64,000 bases of DNA, taken from positions 62,001-126,000 of the forward strand of contig JAHBWZ010000004.1 in assembly GCA_019636755.1 (NCBI GenBank), read 5' to 3'. This DNA is from Phycisphaeraceae bacterium. Its GTDB lineage: Bacteria > Planctomycetota > Phycisphaerae > Phycisphaerales > SM1A02. Positions 11,046 through 19,800 of the stretch are shown piece after piece. The notes beneath the pieces were generated by a model. The model was not told where the DNA came from. It ran no database searches and saw nothing but the letters and a program-made list of their open reading frames with translations. Position numbers and translations under genes: made by a program. The stretch's first letter is position 1. Each line of letters opens with the position of its first letter.

Positions 11046-12317
11046 TCAGTTCTCTCCTGCCGACCTCGCCGCGGATGACACCTGCCCGCCTGCTCCCGAC
11101 GAGATGAGGGACCAGGGAACAGACCACCTTTCGCGGATCCGTGCGCCGCCTGGAACCCGCCAGGCATCGATGCGATCTTCGATGAGCAAGGAACCGTTCA
11201 TCGAGATGACCTCCGTCACTTCGATCCAATGAAGCAGGCTGACGACGCAGGGCGGCCCATCAGGCCCATGCACGATGCGAAGTGCGTCGGCCCATGCACG
11301 CCGGACCCCGGGATCCTCCAGGTCGAACGGGGTCGGGCCTGTGTGAATCTGGAGGTGTGCACGGACAAGTGCATCGACGCGCTCCCCCGCCGTTTCCGCA
11401 CTCCCGTGGTCCGCGTCCTCGTCAGCAGGATCGCTCGCAAGTGAATACATCCCGGACATGGCCCGCACCGGCAGCCAGATTCCGCCGACCTGACGGACGT
11501 CCTGCACAACGATGCGCCAGATGAGCGATCCAACGAACGGATGGCGAACCTCGATGAGCCGTGGACAACCGCCGCGGGCCAGGTCCACGATGACCGAGAA
11601 CTCCCCCCATGGCCCGCCGAAATTCGCTGTACCGCTCAATGTGACAAGACACTCGCCATCGGGATCGTGCACCGAGGCGACCCTGAGGTCATGTGCGGTG
11701 CGCAGGACCTCTCCAAGCGGCCGCCCTGTCAGGTCGAGGTGCCTGCCCAGTGCTCGCAACGGTGTCGGGATGGCATGGAGCCCGCACACATGCACGCCTG
11801 CGCCGCGCACCGCGAGCACCGGTCCGTCAGGCGCCGAAGTGCGGAGGACCGTACGGATGACACCATCATCGACACCCTCGTAGGACTCCGTCGGCGCGAA
11901 CTCCGGCGATGCGCTCCCGTCGTCCAGCCACTGGCATGATCGGATATGGCGGACCTCCCATCGCACAAGCGCTCGCTTGCGGCGATCCACGCACACCTCC
12001 GACCACTCAACAGTGGCGCGCGAACGCAGCACCTCGGCCGGCTCAGGACTGGTTGGTCCGAATGTGTGCCTCCATCCGCCCGGCGGCGCGATCGAGACAT
12101 CGAGCGACTGCCGCCACCACAGCGACTCGATCGACCGGTCATGGGCCAGCAGCATGTCCACCACGACCTGCGCGTCCGCGACGGACCCGTCCCCAAAGTC
12201 AGCGTCCGCCAGGGAACAGGGGCCGCTTCCGAGGGCGACCAGGATCGCGACCGGACTCCAGATCCGATTCCACTTCGAACGTTCTCTCACGGTCACACCT
12301 GCAGGTCGGGACTCCAT
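11046..12317 (-). CDS. Exported protein of a three-gene cassette, unrecognised
   Basis: 423 aa. The N-terminus MESRPAGVTVRERSKWN is followed by a hydrophobic stretch (WSPVAILVALGSGPCSLADA) that resembles a signal sequence, so export is likely. The mature part alternates short strand-like segments, for example VEWSEVCVDRRKRALVRWEV, YEGVDDGVIRTVL and VTLSGTANFGG. That pattern recalls planctomycete proteins of LolA-like beta fold, but I cannot assign it. The start is supported by TGATG: the stop of the small upstream gene (12317-12319) overlaps the ATG at 12317, suggesting translational coupling. An in-frame ATG at 12344 is possible. The stop lies 2 bases before the DUF1573 lipoprotein start. 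Confidence 0.68.
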   Translation of the reverse strand: MESRPAGVTVRERSKWNRIWSPVAILVALGSGPCSLADADFGDGSVADAQVVVDMLLAHDRSIESLWWRQSLDVSIAPPGGWRHTFGPTSPEPAEVLRSRATVEWSEVCVDRRKRALVRWEVRHIRSCQWLDDGSASPEFAPTESYEGVDDGVIRTVLRTSAPDGPVLAVRGAGVHVCGLHAIPTPLRALGRHLDLTGRPLGEVLRTAHDLRVASVHDPDGECLVTLSGTANFGGPWGEFSVIVDLARGGCPRLIEVRHPFVGSLIWRIVVQDVRQVGGIWLPVRAMSGMYSLASDPADEDADHGSAETAGERVDALVRAHLQIHTGPTPFDLEDPGVRRAWADALRIVHGPDGPPCVVSLLHWIEVTEVISMNGSLLIEDRIDAWRVPGGARIRERWSVPWSLISSGAGGQVSSAARSAGEN

Positions 12318-12640
12318 CACGACGCGCACGACGAGACGTAGCATAGAACGTTTGAATTCCGGCCACCGGTCTGGCGGCAGTAACACCCGTTCGACGTTGC
12401 CGGATGCCCGCCGATCACCCATGTGGTCAGCAAGTCATTCTCAATGATGGCCGACCGCTCGATCGAATCCGGCGCGATCGTCACATAGTGGTCGATCCAG
12501 ATCTCTTCGTCATTGACCAGGCATGCTGCGAATGCTCCCCCGGCGATCTGAGTCGGAGCGTACATGATCAAGCCGCTGAGCAATCCGACTGTGGACACGA
12601 TCGCCAGGACGGCAGAGAGTCGGCGCTTCGGGTACGACAT
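12317..12640 (-). CDS. Small cysteine-containing exported protein, unrecognised
   Basis: 107 aa. It begins MSYPKRRLS followed by a long hydrophobic stretch (AVLAIVSTVGLLSGLIMYAP), either a signal peptide or an N-terminal anchor. The body holds one Cys just after it (FAACLVND), and the C-terminus has a cluster: GCYCRQTGG then LCYVSSCAS. Five cysteines in about 75 exported residues suggest disulfide bonding. The start is certain: AGGAGG lies 7 bases before ATG 12640. Longer in-frame starts run into non-coding-looking sequence. It is the first gene of the leftward cassette and overlaps the next by one base. No family recognised. Confidence 0.7.
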   Translation of the reverse strand: MSYPKRRLSAVLAIVSTVGLLSGLIMYAPTQIAGGAFAACLVNDEEIWIDHYVTIAPDSIERSAIIENDLLTTWVIGGHPATSNGCYCRQTGGRNSNVLCYVSSCAS

Positions 12641-12889
12641 GTGAGAACCTCCTGAGACCGAGTCACGATCGGGCCTGCGGAGTCGCCCCGGGCCGACCCG
12701 GCTCCCCTGCTCAGCCGTGACCTGGAGCCGGATCGTACCCCCCCCTCCCGTGTCAATGGCCTGATCATGACCCATATCTCATCGCCTCTCGGCGAGGCGG
12801 ATGCCTCCGGCGATGGCCTCGAGTCGAGACCAGCCGGGCATGCGGGGCCTCCAGCCCGGCTCTCCGTCCGCGCGGTGATCCAGAGAGCC

Positions 12890-13373
12890 CCCGAGCTTTG
12901 CGACCTCGTGCATCTCTTGAAGGTGCATCTATCGTACCACGAGTCGGACCACGTTCTGAACCTGGCGTACAACATCCTCCGCGGCCGCAGCACGATCGAG
13001 GATCCGGAGCTGCTGCGGAACGACGAGGTCCATCTGGACGCGCTGGGCGCCCAGCGGATATCCGACCCGACCACGGCCGGAGACTTCTGCCGTCGGTTCG
13101 AGACGTCCGACGTCGTCGCTCTGATGAACGTGGTGAACGAAGCATGGCTGAAGACGGTGTGGCCGCGTCAGCCGTCGGAGTTCGTCGAGCGCGCGATCAC
13201 CGACAAAGATGGCGTGATCGCGAGCACGACGGGTGAATGCAGGGAAGGGATGGACATCTCCTGCAAGGGTGAGCGGGGCTTTCACCCACCGCTGGTCCCG
13301 CTGGCCAATACGCGTGAGCCGCTGCTCCTGGTGAACCGTTCCGGCAACCGCCCCTCGCATGCAGCCGGTGGTC
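12890..13373 (+). pseudogene. IS1380-family transposase fragment
   Basis: An open frame (from 12767 through 13516) contains an internal stretch, about residues 42-200, that reads like the N-terminal third of an IS1380-family DDE transposase: LLKVHLSYHESDHVLNLAYN, RNDEVHLDALGAQRISDPTT, GECREGMDISCKGERGFHP, and LVNRSGNRPSHAAGG. IS1380 transposases are about 430-500 aa. Here the beginning and everything after the GNRPSH motif are missing, including most of the catalytic domain. The sequence after 13373 overlaps the 3' end of the kinase gene on the other strand and is not transposase-like. No terminal inverted repeats or target duplication were seen. This is a decayed insertion-sequence remnant without function. 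Confidence 0.75.
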
Positions 13374-13478
13374 GTCTGCGCCGTCTCGCGTGGCGGAATG
13401 TGGATCCGGCGCCGAACTGGGGCGTCGCCTGTTCCGGGGCGAGGTTCGGGGGGCCATCCGCCGCCGGGCCCAGGCACC

Positions 13479-15995
13479 TCACCGCGCCGCGGTATCGGCC
13501 GCGGCGTCCCGCTTGAGCGACTCAGAGAGCATCGCTTCGTAGACCGCCGCCTGCTCCGGTCGATTCCACGCCGTATAGAGGTCGATCAACTCCCGCATCG
13601 CCCGTCGCGTTCGATGGTGACGGTCGCCGAACGCTGTCTGGAGATAAGCCAGCGCCTCGCACTCCAGCCGTTCGGCCTCCTCGAAACGCCCCAGCCGGAC
13701 CAGGCACTGTCCTCGCAGGTACTGGAGCACGGCCACGTACCAGTGACCGGAGGGATGAATCCGCTGCGCCATCGACAGGGCCTGATCGGTCAGCGGCTCG
13801 GCATCAGGCGCGCGCCCGGCGGACAGGTGCAGCGACGCGAGGTTGCTCAGGCTGTTGGCGATCTCGGAGTGCGACTCACCGTACACGCGCCGCCGCATCT
13901 CAAGCGAGGCCTCGAACAGTGCAAGGCCTTCCTCGAATCTCTGCTGGCGCGTTCGAATAATGCCAAGGTTGTTCATCGCCGTCGCGAAGTAGGGATGATC
14001 GATTCCATGCCTCTGATGAAGCTCGATCGCGCGCAGGAAACTCGCGCCCGCTTCATCCTGCCTGCCGAGCAGCTCCTGCGCCCGACCGAGGTTGTTGAGG
14101 CTCAGCGGGATCAGAACGTCCGTCTCCGGCAGCAGAGCCAGGCGGATGTCCAGGACCTCCTTGGCAATCATCTCGCTCTCCGCAAGTCTTCCCAGATCCT
14201 GCACGATCACCCCGAGGTTGTTCAGCGCGGTCGCAACGTCGAGACTCATGTCACCGAACAGCGCGCGGCGGATGCGGAGCGACTCCCGCACCGCGTGCTC
14301 CGCCTCGGCGACGCGACCGTTCTGCCGGTAGAGCGTGCCGAGCCCGCCGTAGACGTCGGCCATGCCTGCGGCGTGGGCGTCACCGAGCTGTTCGTAGATG
14401 CGCAGCGCGTGCCGGTACTGGGCTTCCGCGTCGTCGAACAGTTCAAGGGACCGGAAGGATGTGCCGAGCGTCAGGCGCAGCACCGCCTCGATGTCGGGCC
14501 GCGCGGCCAGTGCGCCTTCGTCCAGGTCGGCAGCCGCCACGCTCAGCACGCGCGCGACGGTGACGCCCGGGCCGTATCTGCCGGTCGGGTCGGGAGCGGC
14601 CAGCATGTCGACGAGGAAGGTGCGGACCGCCTCGGCACGCTCGGCTTCGGCCTGCGCACGCTGTGACTGGGCCAGCGCGGCCTCGGCGCTGCGCTCAGCC
14701 GCCTGGCGCTGGATCCGCTCGGCGGACTGCGCTGCGACGGCATCGGCGCGCAGCGCCGTGGCCTGACGATACAGCAGCGAGAGCCACACGCTGACTCCGA
14801 GCAGGCACAGCGCCGCTGCTGCCGTGAGGGATGCCGCCACCGGATGGCGGTTGACCAGCTTGCGCAATTGATACGCGGTCGTGGCCGGCCGCGCGGCGAT
14901 GGTCTGCCTGGCGAGGAAGCGGGCGACGTCGTCTGCCAGCGCGGCCACGCTGGCGTAGCGCCGCGCCGGGTCCTTCTCGATGGCCTTGAGCACGATGGTG
15001 TCCAGATCGCCGCGATACTGCCGATCGAATCGCGACGGCCGATGCGGGGGCTGCTCGCAGATCGCCCGCGCGCTGCTCGCAAGGCTCGTCCAGTCGGCGT
15101 CGTACGGCAGCCGCCCGGTCAGCATCTCGAAGAGAATCACACCCAGCGAGTACACGTCACTGCGGACATCAGCATCCAGCGCGCTGCCGCGAAACTGCTC
15201 GGGACTCATGTACGGGAATGTGCCCTGGATGCGGCCGGCCTCAGTGACGTCCGTCGGACGGCCTTCGTCCTCGTCCTCCTGCCTCATGAGCTTCGCCAGC
15301 CCGAAGTCCAGCACCTTCGGCCGCATGTCCCGGTCAATGATGATGTTTGATGGCTTGAGGTCGCGATGAATCACGCCTCGCTGATGGGCGTACGCGATGG
15401 CATGGCAGATCGCCATGAAAAGCTCGAGTCTCCGGCGCACGGGCGTCACGCACTCGCGCAGCCAGTGACTGAGCTTGCGACCCTCGGCAAGCTCCAGCAC
15501 GAGGCAGGGTCGGCCGTCGGCTTCCGACGCACCGGCGGCATGGATCGCAGCGATGCCCGGATGCTTCAGGCGCGCCAGCGCCTCGACTTCCCGGCGGAAC
15601 AGGCGACCGAAGCGCTCATGGTGGTATGGCGCGTGGAGCACCTTGATCGCGACGCGCCGTGCCGGGCTCTGCTGCTGCGCCTCATACACAACGCCCATGC
15701 CACCGCGGCCGATCTCGCGCAGGATCCGACAGCCACCGACGATCTCCGGGGGTGACGCGTCGATCCGGGGCGGTGCGTCCGCCCCGTCGAGCTCTCCGGA
15801 GGACGCCGTCCCGCTCGGCCACGCGTTCTGCAGCGCCAGGGCCAGGCGGAGATTCTCGGTGATTTCACTGACGGTGCTCTGGCAGGATGGGCAATCGGAA
15901 AGGTGGCTCTCGATGCGCTGCCTCACCACGTCGATCACCTCGCCTCGGACAAATGGCTCCAGTTCACTGAGGTCCGGGCAGATCGTGGGTGCCAT
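13479..15995 (-). CDS. Ser/Thr protein kinase with zinc-finger-like head and TPR tail
   Basis: 838 aa. Residues 31-38 (HLSDCPSC) form an anti-sigma-like HxxxCxxC zinc motif. The kinase domain spans about 86-355, with the glycine loop IGRGGMG (95-101), VAIKVL lysine (118), catalytic HRDLKPSN (210-217) and DFG (230-232). These key residues are intact, so it should be active. A membrane helix follows near 375-397 (ASLTAAAALCLLGVSVWLSL), then a charged Ala/Glu/Arg coiled coil and a long run of tetratricopeptide repeats (about 480-810). It abuts the ECF sigma gene: sigma stop and kinase start are adjacent. In planctomycetes such pairs are thought to let the kinase control the sigma factor, probably by phosphorylation. 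The target is inferred from position. Confidence 0.92.
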   Translation of the reverse strand: MAPTICPDLSELEPFVRGEVIDVVRQRIESHLSDCPSCQSTVSEITENLRLALALQNAWPSGTASSGELDGADAPPRIDASPPEIVGGCRILREIGRGGMGVVYEAQQQSPARRVAIKVLHAPYHHERFGRLFRREVEALARLKHPGIAAIHAAGASEADGRPCLVLELAEGRKLSHWLRECVTPVRRRLELFMAICHAIAYAHQRGVIHRDLKPSNIIIDRDMRPKVLDFGLAKLMRQEDEDEGRPTDVTEAGRIQGTFPYMSPEQFRGSALDADVRSDVYSLGVILFEMLTGRLPYDADWTSLASSARAICEQPPHRPSRFDRQYRGDLDTIVLKAIEKDPARRYASVAALADDVARFLARQTIAARPATTAYQLRKLVNRHPVAASLTAAAALCLLGVSVWLSLLYRQATALRADAVAAQSAERIQRQAAERSAEAALAQSQRAQAEAERAEAVRTFLVDMLAAPDPTGRYGPGVTVARVLSVAAADLDEGALAARPDIEAVLRLTLGTSFRSLELFDDAEAQYRHALRIYEQLGDAHAAGMADVYGGLGTLYRQNGRVAEAEHAVRESLRIRRALFGDMSLDVATALNNLGVIVQDLGRLAESEMIAKEVLDIRLALLPETDVLIPLSLNNLGRAQELLGRQDEAGASFLRAIELHQRHGIDHPYFATAMNNLGIIRTRQQRFEEGLALFEASLEMRRRVYGESHSEIANSLSNLASLHLSAGRAPDAEPLTDQALSMAQRIHPSGHWYVAVLQYLRGQCLVRLGRFEEAERLECEALAYLQTAFGDRHHRTRRAMRELIDLYTAWNRPEQAAVYEAMLSESLKRDAAADTAAR

Positions 15996-16580
15996 TCAGA
16001 TCAGCTCCTCGAGTTCCGCTCGCAACTCACGGATGCGCTTGAGCACGCGATGCTTCGCGTTGTACACCAGCTTGACCGGTCGCCCGAGGATACTGGCGGC
16101 GTCGGCTGGTGATTTCTCATCACGGATCACGAGCTCGAAGGCGCGGAACGTATCTGGGTCGACTTCGCCGCGAACCTGCTGAAGGCACTGCTCGAGAACG
16201 GACCGCTCCCAGAGCCGGTCCCAGGTGCGCGTGGCGGACTGCTCGTCGGGAAGCGAGTCGACGAGATGTGAATCCGCCGGAGCGGTCCTGGCGGCACGCC
16301 GCGCGCCGGCACGGCGCTCGTTGAGCGCCTGGCGATAGGCGATACCGAAGAGCCACCTGCTCAGCCGGCCGCGCGCGCGGTCGTACCTCCCGCGGCGCAC
16401 CTGGTCGGCAAAGGCGATGAGCGTCTCCTGCGCGACGTCCTCGGCCGCGGCCCCGGAAAGCCCAAGGCTCCGGGCGAACCGGACGATGGGCTGCCGGAAG
16501 CGGCCTGTGAAGTCACGCCAGGCGTCATTGTCGGATGCGACCAGTCCGGCGAGCACCGTTGAGGTCGTAACCCATTCCAC
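15996..16580 (-). CDS. ECF RNA polymerase sigma factor
   Basis: 194 aa from the GTG at 16580. Region 2 is visible in AAAEDVAQETLIAFADQV and RWLFGIAYRQALNERR. Region 4 contains the helix-turn-helix-like FELVIRDEKSPADAASIL. The length and the Ala-rich linker fit the extracytoplasmic-function group, more specifically those encoded beside Ser/Thr kinases in planctomycetes. The frame is open further upstream, but that part is not sigma-like; no ATG exists near the conserved start, so GTG is inferred. The stop TGA is immediately followed by the kinase ATG. No anti-sigma gene is adjacent apart from the zinc-motif head of the kinase. A -10-like TATACT lies upstream at 16626-16631. Confidence 0.88.
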   Translation of the reverse strand: MEWVTTSTVLAGLVASDNDAWRDFTGRFRQPIVRFARSLGLSGAAAEDVAQETLIAFADQVRRGRYDRARGRLSRWLFGIAYRQALNERRAGARRAARTAPADSHLVDSLPDEQSATRTWDRLWERSVLEQCLQQVRGEVDPDTFRAFELVIRDEKSPADAASILGRPVKLVYNAKHRVLKRIRELRAELEELI

Positions 16581-16944
16581 GGCACGGGACCCCCCCACGC
16601 AGATTCGGGTGCGCCAATCGGGCCCAGTATACCGACCCGGTGGCTGGAACCTGCAGGCCAGGTGCTCTCCATGCCGCCTGACGGCAGCAAGGCGCCCGGT
16701 GGGGTGGCCGTACAGGTCGGGCTGCGGGACCGGTTGAATGAGCGCTTCCCTGGTGCCCGGCCCGCCGCCCTGGGAGCCTGGCTCTGACGGAACTCTCTTC
16801 ACGTTCGCGACAGAACGGGCGGAAACAGGTCCCGGACCATGGTCATTCACGCCGCCGCGAGAGAAATCCGGGCGTCTGCCGCCAATCCCTGTGGCCACCG
16901 AGTGGGTGGCGCACGGTCAGTCTGCACTGCAGAAGGAGTTACAT
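16581..16944. other. Intergenic region between the divergent sigma and propeller genes
   Basis: 364 bases without a convincing gene. It holds a minus-strand TATACT at 16626-16631 (candidate -10 for the sigma-kinase operon, about 45 bases before its GTG, no clear -35). A Shine-Dalgarno AAGGAG sits at its right end for the gene at 16945. Open frames crossing it continue genes on either side without protein-like composition. Confidence 0.4.
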
Positions 16945-18462
16945 ATGTTGCATCGAACGGTACTCGCGTCTGGCGTTCTCATGGTCGCGTCTGTCGGCGC
17001 GGCAGGGCCGGAAGGTCCGCCCCCCGGCCAGCCCGGCGTGGATGTCGTCTCCGGCGACCCGCGGGACTGGCCGATGTACGGTCACGACCCGCAGGGAACA
17101 CGATGGAACTCCGCGGAAAACCGGTTGCGCCCGAACACGGTCGGCGCGCTGGAGGTCCTCTGGACCTACCCCACGGATGGCGCGATCGCGACCACGCCGT
17201 CCGTGGTCAACGACATCATCTATGCCGCCGACACCAACGGTGTGGTCTACGCGCTGAACCGCGACGGGACGCTGCGCTGGAGGAACGATTCGCTGGATGT
17301 CCCGTCGATCGTCAGCGTCAGGATCACCGGCAGCCTGCTGGTGACCAATCGCACGGTGATCTTCGGTGACGTGGCCGGACAGATCCACGGCCTTGATGTC
17401 GCCACCGGTGAGCGGCGATGGACGACGCGCCCGGGCGCGGGTCCCCTGTTCCCCGACGGTCATCCGCTCCAGGCGATCTTCAGCGCGGGCACCATGGTCC
17501 GGAACCACGTCGCATTCGGCGTGTCATCCTGGGAGTGGGTCGCGCCTCTCCTCATTCCAGGCTATCCCGGCTTCACCTTCCGCGGTTCGATCGTGCTGAT
17601 CGACCCGTCCGACGGCTCGATCGTCTGGCAGACCTTCCTCGTGCCGGAGACTGAAGTCCAGCCCGACGGCAGTTTCGGCCCGTCCGGCGCGACGGTCTGG
17701 GGCTCACCAGTGTACGACCGCGCTTCTGACACCATCTTCGTCGGCACGAGCAACAACTACGGTCCGCCGGCCACCCACACCAGCGACGCGCTCATCGCCA
17801 TCGACGCCGGCACCGGCGCATTCAAGTGGGTGCGACAGATGACGCCGGATGACACATGGAACATGTCGCACTTCCCGCCCGGCGACGGCACGCCGCCGGA
17901 CTCTGACTTCGGTGACTCGCCGCAGCTCTATCGCGTGAACGGCAGGCTCGCGGTCGCGGCGGGGCAGAAGAACGGCGTCTTCCACGTGGTGGATGCCGCG
18001 ACCGGGCAGTCACTCGACACGCCCACCGAGTTTCTCACGGGCGGCCTCCTCGGGGGCTTCCATATGGACAGTGCCTGTGCAGCCGGCGTGAATTTCGCCC
18101 CGGGGAACCACGGGTGGCTCAACGTGTTCGAGCCACCGCCCGGCGGCGGCGCGGTGGTCGCGATCTCGTCGATCGGAACGCAGCAGTTGTGGCGCGTCGA
18201 CACGCCCGCCCCGATTCTGGCCGGCGTGGCCGTGGCTGGCGACGTGGTGTATGCCCAGTCGATGGACGGCTTCCTGTACGCGATCAACGCCGGTTCCGGC
18301 GCGGTGCTGAGGCATCTGTACACCGGCGGCGACGCGAGCGGCCCGTCCGTGTCGCGCGGCCGCGTGTACCTGGGCACCGGCGCCGTCATCTTCCCGCTCT
18401 TCACGTTCCAGCAGCCCGGCCCGGGCGCGATCATCGCGCTCGGCATTCCCGGGGAGGATTGA
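16945..18462 (+). CDS. Exported PQQ-type beta-propeller protein
   Basis: 505 aa. Signal peptide MLHRTVLASGVLMVASVGAAG with cleavage expected near residue 20-23. The mature protein opens DWPMYGHDPQGTRWNSAEN and contains repeated propeller-blade motifs such as IYAADTNGVVYALNRDG, GQIHGLDVATGERRWTT, LIAIDAGTGAFKWVRQM and VYAQSMDGFLYAINAGSG. This resembles the PQQ-binding-like (polyvinyl-alcohol dehydrogenase / alcohol dehydrogenase propeller) group. No CxxCH cytochrome site is present, so it lacks the heme domain of quinohemoproteins. Whether it binds PQQ or is only structurally related cannot be told. The start is set by AAGGAG 6 bases before ATG 16945. No operon partner is obvious; the next gene starts 270 bases on. 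Confidence 0.8.
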   Translation: MLHRTVLASGVLMVASVGAAGPEGPPPGQPGVDVVSGDPRDWPMYGHDPQGTRWNSAENRLRPNTVGALEVLWTYPTDGAIATTPSVVNDIIYAADTNGVVYALNRDGTLRWRNDSLDVPSIVSVRITGSLLVTNRTVIFGDVAGQIHGLDVATGERRWTTRPGAGPLFPDGHPLQAIFSAGTMVRNHVAFGVSSWEWVAPLLIPGYPGFTFRGSIVLIDPSDGSIVWQTFLVPETEVQPDGSFGPSGATVWGSPVYDRASDTIFVGTSNNYGPPATHTSDALIAIDAGTGAFKWVRQMTPDDTWNMSHFPPGDGTPPDSDFGDSPQLYRVNGRLAVAAGQKNGVFHVVDAATGQSLDTPTEFLTGGLLGGFHMDSACAAGVNFAPGNHGWLNVFEPPPGGGAVVAISSIGTQQLWRVDTPAPILAGVAVAGDVVYAQSMDGFLYAINAGSGAVLRHLYTGGDASGPSVSRGRVYLGTGAVIFPLFTFQQPGPGAIIALGIPGED

Positions 18463-18732
18463 CCGTATGTTCGCGGGACGTAACACGCAGCACGGCGCCC
18501 GCAGGCACCCGGTTCCTCGCATGTTCCCGCGCATGCTGATCGTCAGGCATCCCGCACCCGCGTCGATCATGGCGGGATCGCCCGGACCGACAGGCCCGGG
18601 CGATCCCGATGACGCGTAACGATACGCCGGTCGTTCCGGATCTCCTGGAGTCCGCCATGCATGCTCTGGACGGGCCGTGAGCAGCCTGCCGCCTCGTCCT
18701 GACAGCCATCTCACGTCGCGGAGAAAGAGACC

Positions 18733-19365
18733 ATGTTCGTACCTCGTGTTCCCATGCTGGTCATGTCGGCCGGCCGGTCCGGTCGCTGGAGTGCCGGACT
18801 GCGTCGTCGCGGGTCCATGCGACCGGCGCCCATACTGATCGTGCTCGCGACGGCATCCGGCTGGGCATGCACGGCGCACGCCCGGTGGACAGCCACCAAC
18901 CTGCACCCCGACGGCGCACAGCGGTCAGGCGCGATGGCGGTGCAGGATGGACAGCAGGCCGGATACGCGACCATCGGCGGCATCCAGCGCGCCGGTGCCT
19001 GGAGTTCAACGGCCGGGTCGTGGGTGGACCTGTCCATCTCCCTGAGCGGATCGTGGAGCAACAGCTTCGCCTACGGCATCTGGAGCGACGGTCTCGTCAT
19101 TCCGGTTGTCGGCGTCGGTCGGAATCTCGAAACCGGCCGCGACGAGGCCCTGCTGTGGACGAACGTCATCGATCAGGCGCCCCTTCCCGGCGATGTCACA
19201 GGCGACGGCGTGGTGAACATGGCGGACATGCTGGCGGTGCTCGGGGCCTGGGGAGATTGCCCGGATGCGCCTGGCGATTGCCCCGCGGACATCGCACCGC
19301 CGCCGCATGGCGACGGGCAGGTGGACCTGGCGGACCTGCTGATCGTGCTCAGCAACTGGGCGTGA
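18733..19365 (+). CDS. Exported protein with a HAF-like repeat and C-terminal dockerin-like calcium repeats
   Basis: 210 aa. A basic N-terminus is followed by the hydrophobic APILIVLATASGWACTAHA (signal peptide, cleavage near residue 50 if translation starts at 18733; the in-frame ATG at 18817 would give a shorter leader). The middle reads as one and a half units of the planctomycete repeat that pairs HPDGAQRSGAMAV with GYATIGGIQRAGAWSS and a W-VDL end. The C-terminus has two dockerin-like loops: GDVTGDGVVNMADMLAVLG and HGDGQVDLADLLIVLSNWA, separated by a Cys-bearing linker. Such tails are a Phycisphaerae hallmark of secreted proteins. GGAGAAAGAG before the ATG serves as Shine-Dalgarno. It is unusually short for this class, which often has many repeats. 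Confidence 0.72.
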   Translation: MFVPRVPMLVMSAGRSGRWSAGLRRRGSMRPAPILIVLATASGWACTAHARWTATNLHPDGAQRSGAMAVQDGQQAGYATIGGIQRAGAWSSTAGSWVDLSISLSGSWSNSFAYGIWSDGLVIPVVGVGRNLETGRDEALLWTNVIDQAPLPGDVTGDGVVNMADMLAVLGAWGDCPDAPGDCPADIAPPPHGDGQVDLADLLIVLSNWA

Positions 19366-19800
19366 CACTGCGCCGCTCGCCACGCATTGCCCCCACTGCT
19401 CGACGCTGAAGTCGCTCCCGCATGGCCCCGGCGGGCGCGGCGCCGGGACATGGCACACCGGAACAGCGGCCGGCGCACACGGGTTCACCGGTCGGCCCCG
19501 TCCGGCAGAACAGCGCGTCTATACCCCGCCCGCGGGAACCCGACAGTGCGCGTTCACATGGAGACACGGTCAGTCACGACCGGCGGATGATCGCTCGATG
19601 AAGGCATCCGGCCCCTGCGACCGCTCCACGTCGTGCACCACGAGTCCTGATATCGCTCGGCTGGACGCGTATCCGAGTGGGAACCACATCGCCGGGGGCA
19701 ACGGACGCCGCCCCGCCGGCCCCGCGACCGCGGGCTGGACGCACTCCGACGATCCCACGGGTATGCTGCGTGCCACGCGCGGCATCGTCCCCGGAGTGTC
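19366..19800. other. Intergenic region upstream of nrfH
   Basis: 435 bases without a supported gene. A 7-bp inverted repeat (19427-19433 with 19441-19447, 7-base loop) could end the upstream transcript, though no T run follows. TATGCT lies near 19763, and GGAG precedes the nrfH ATG. I found no TTGAT-N4-ATCAA Fnr-type palindrome by eye. Confidence 0.35.

Noticed and set aside
12732-12756. Promoter of the Cys-containing cassette: TTGACA and TACGAT on the minus strand
   Set aside because: The -35 is perfect but the spacer is only 13 bases, too short for a sigma-70 promoter; not listed as a feature.
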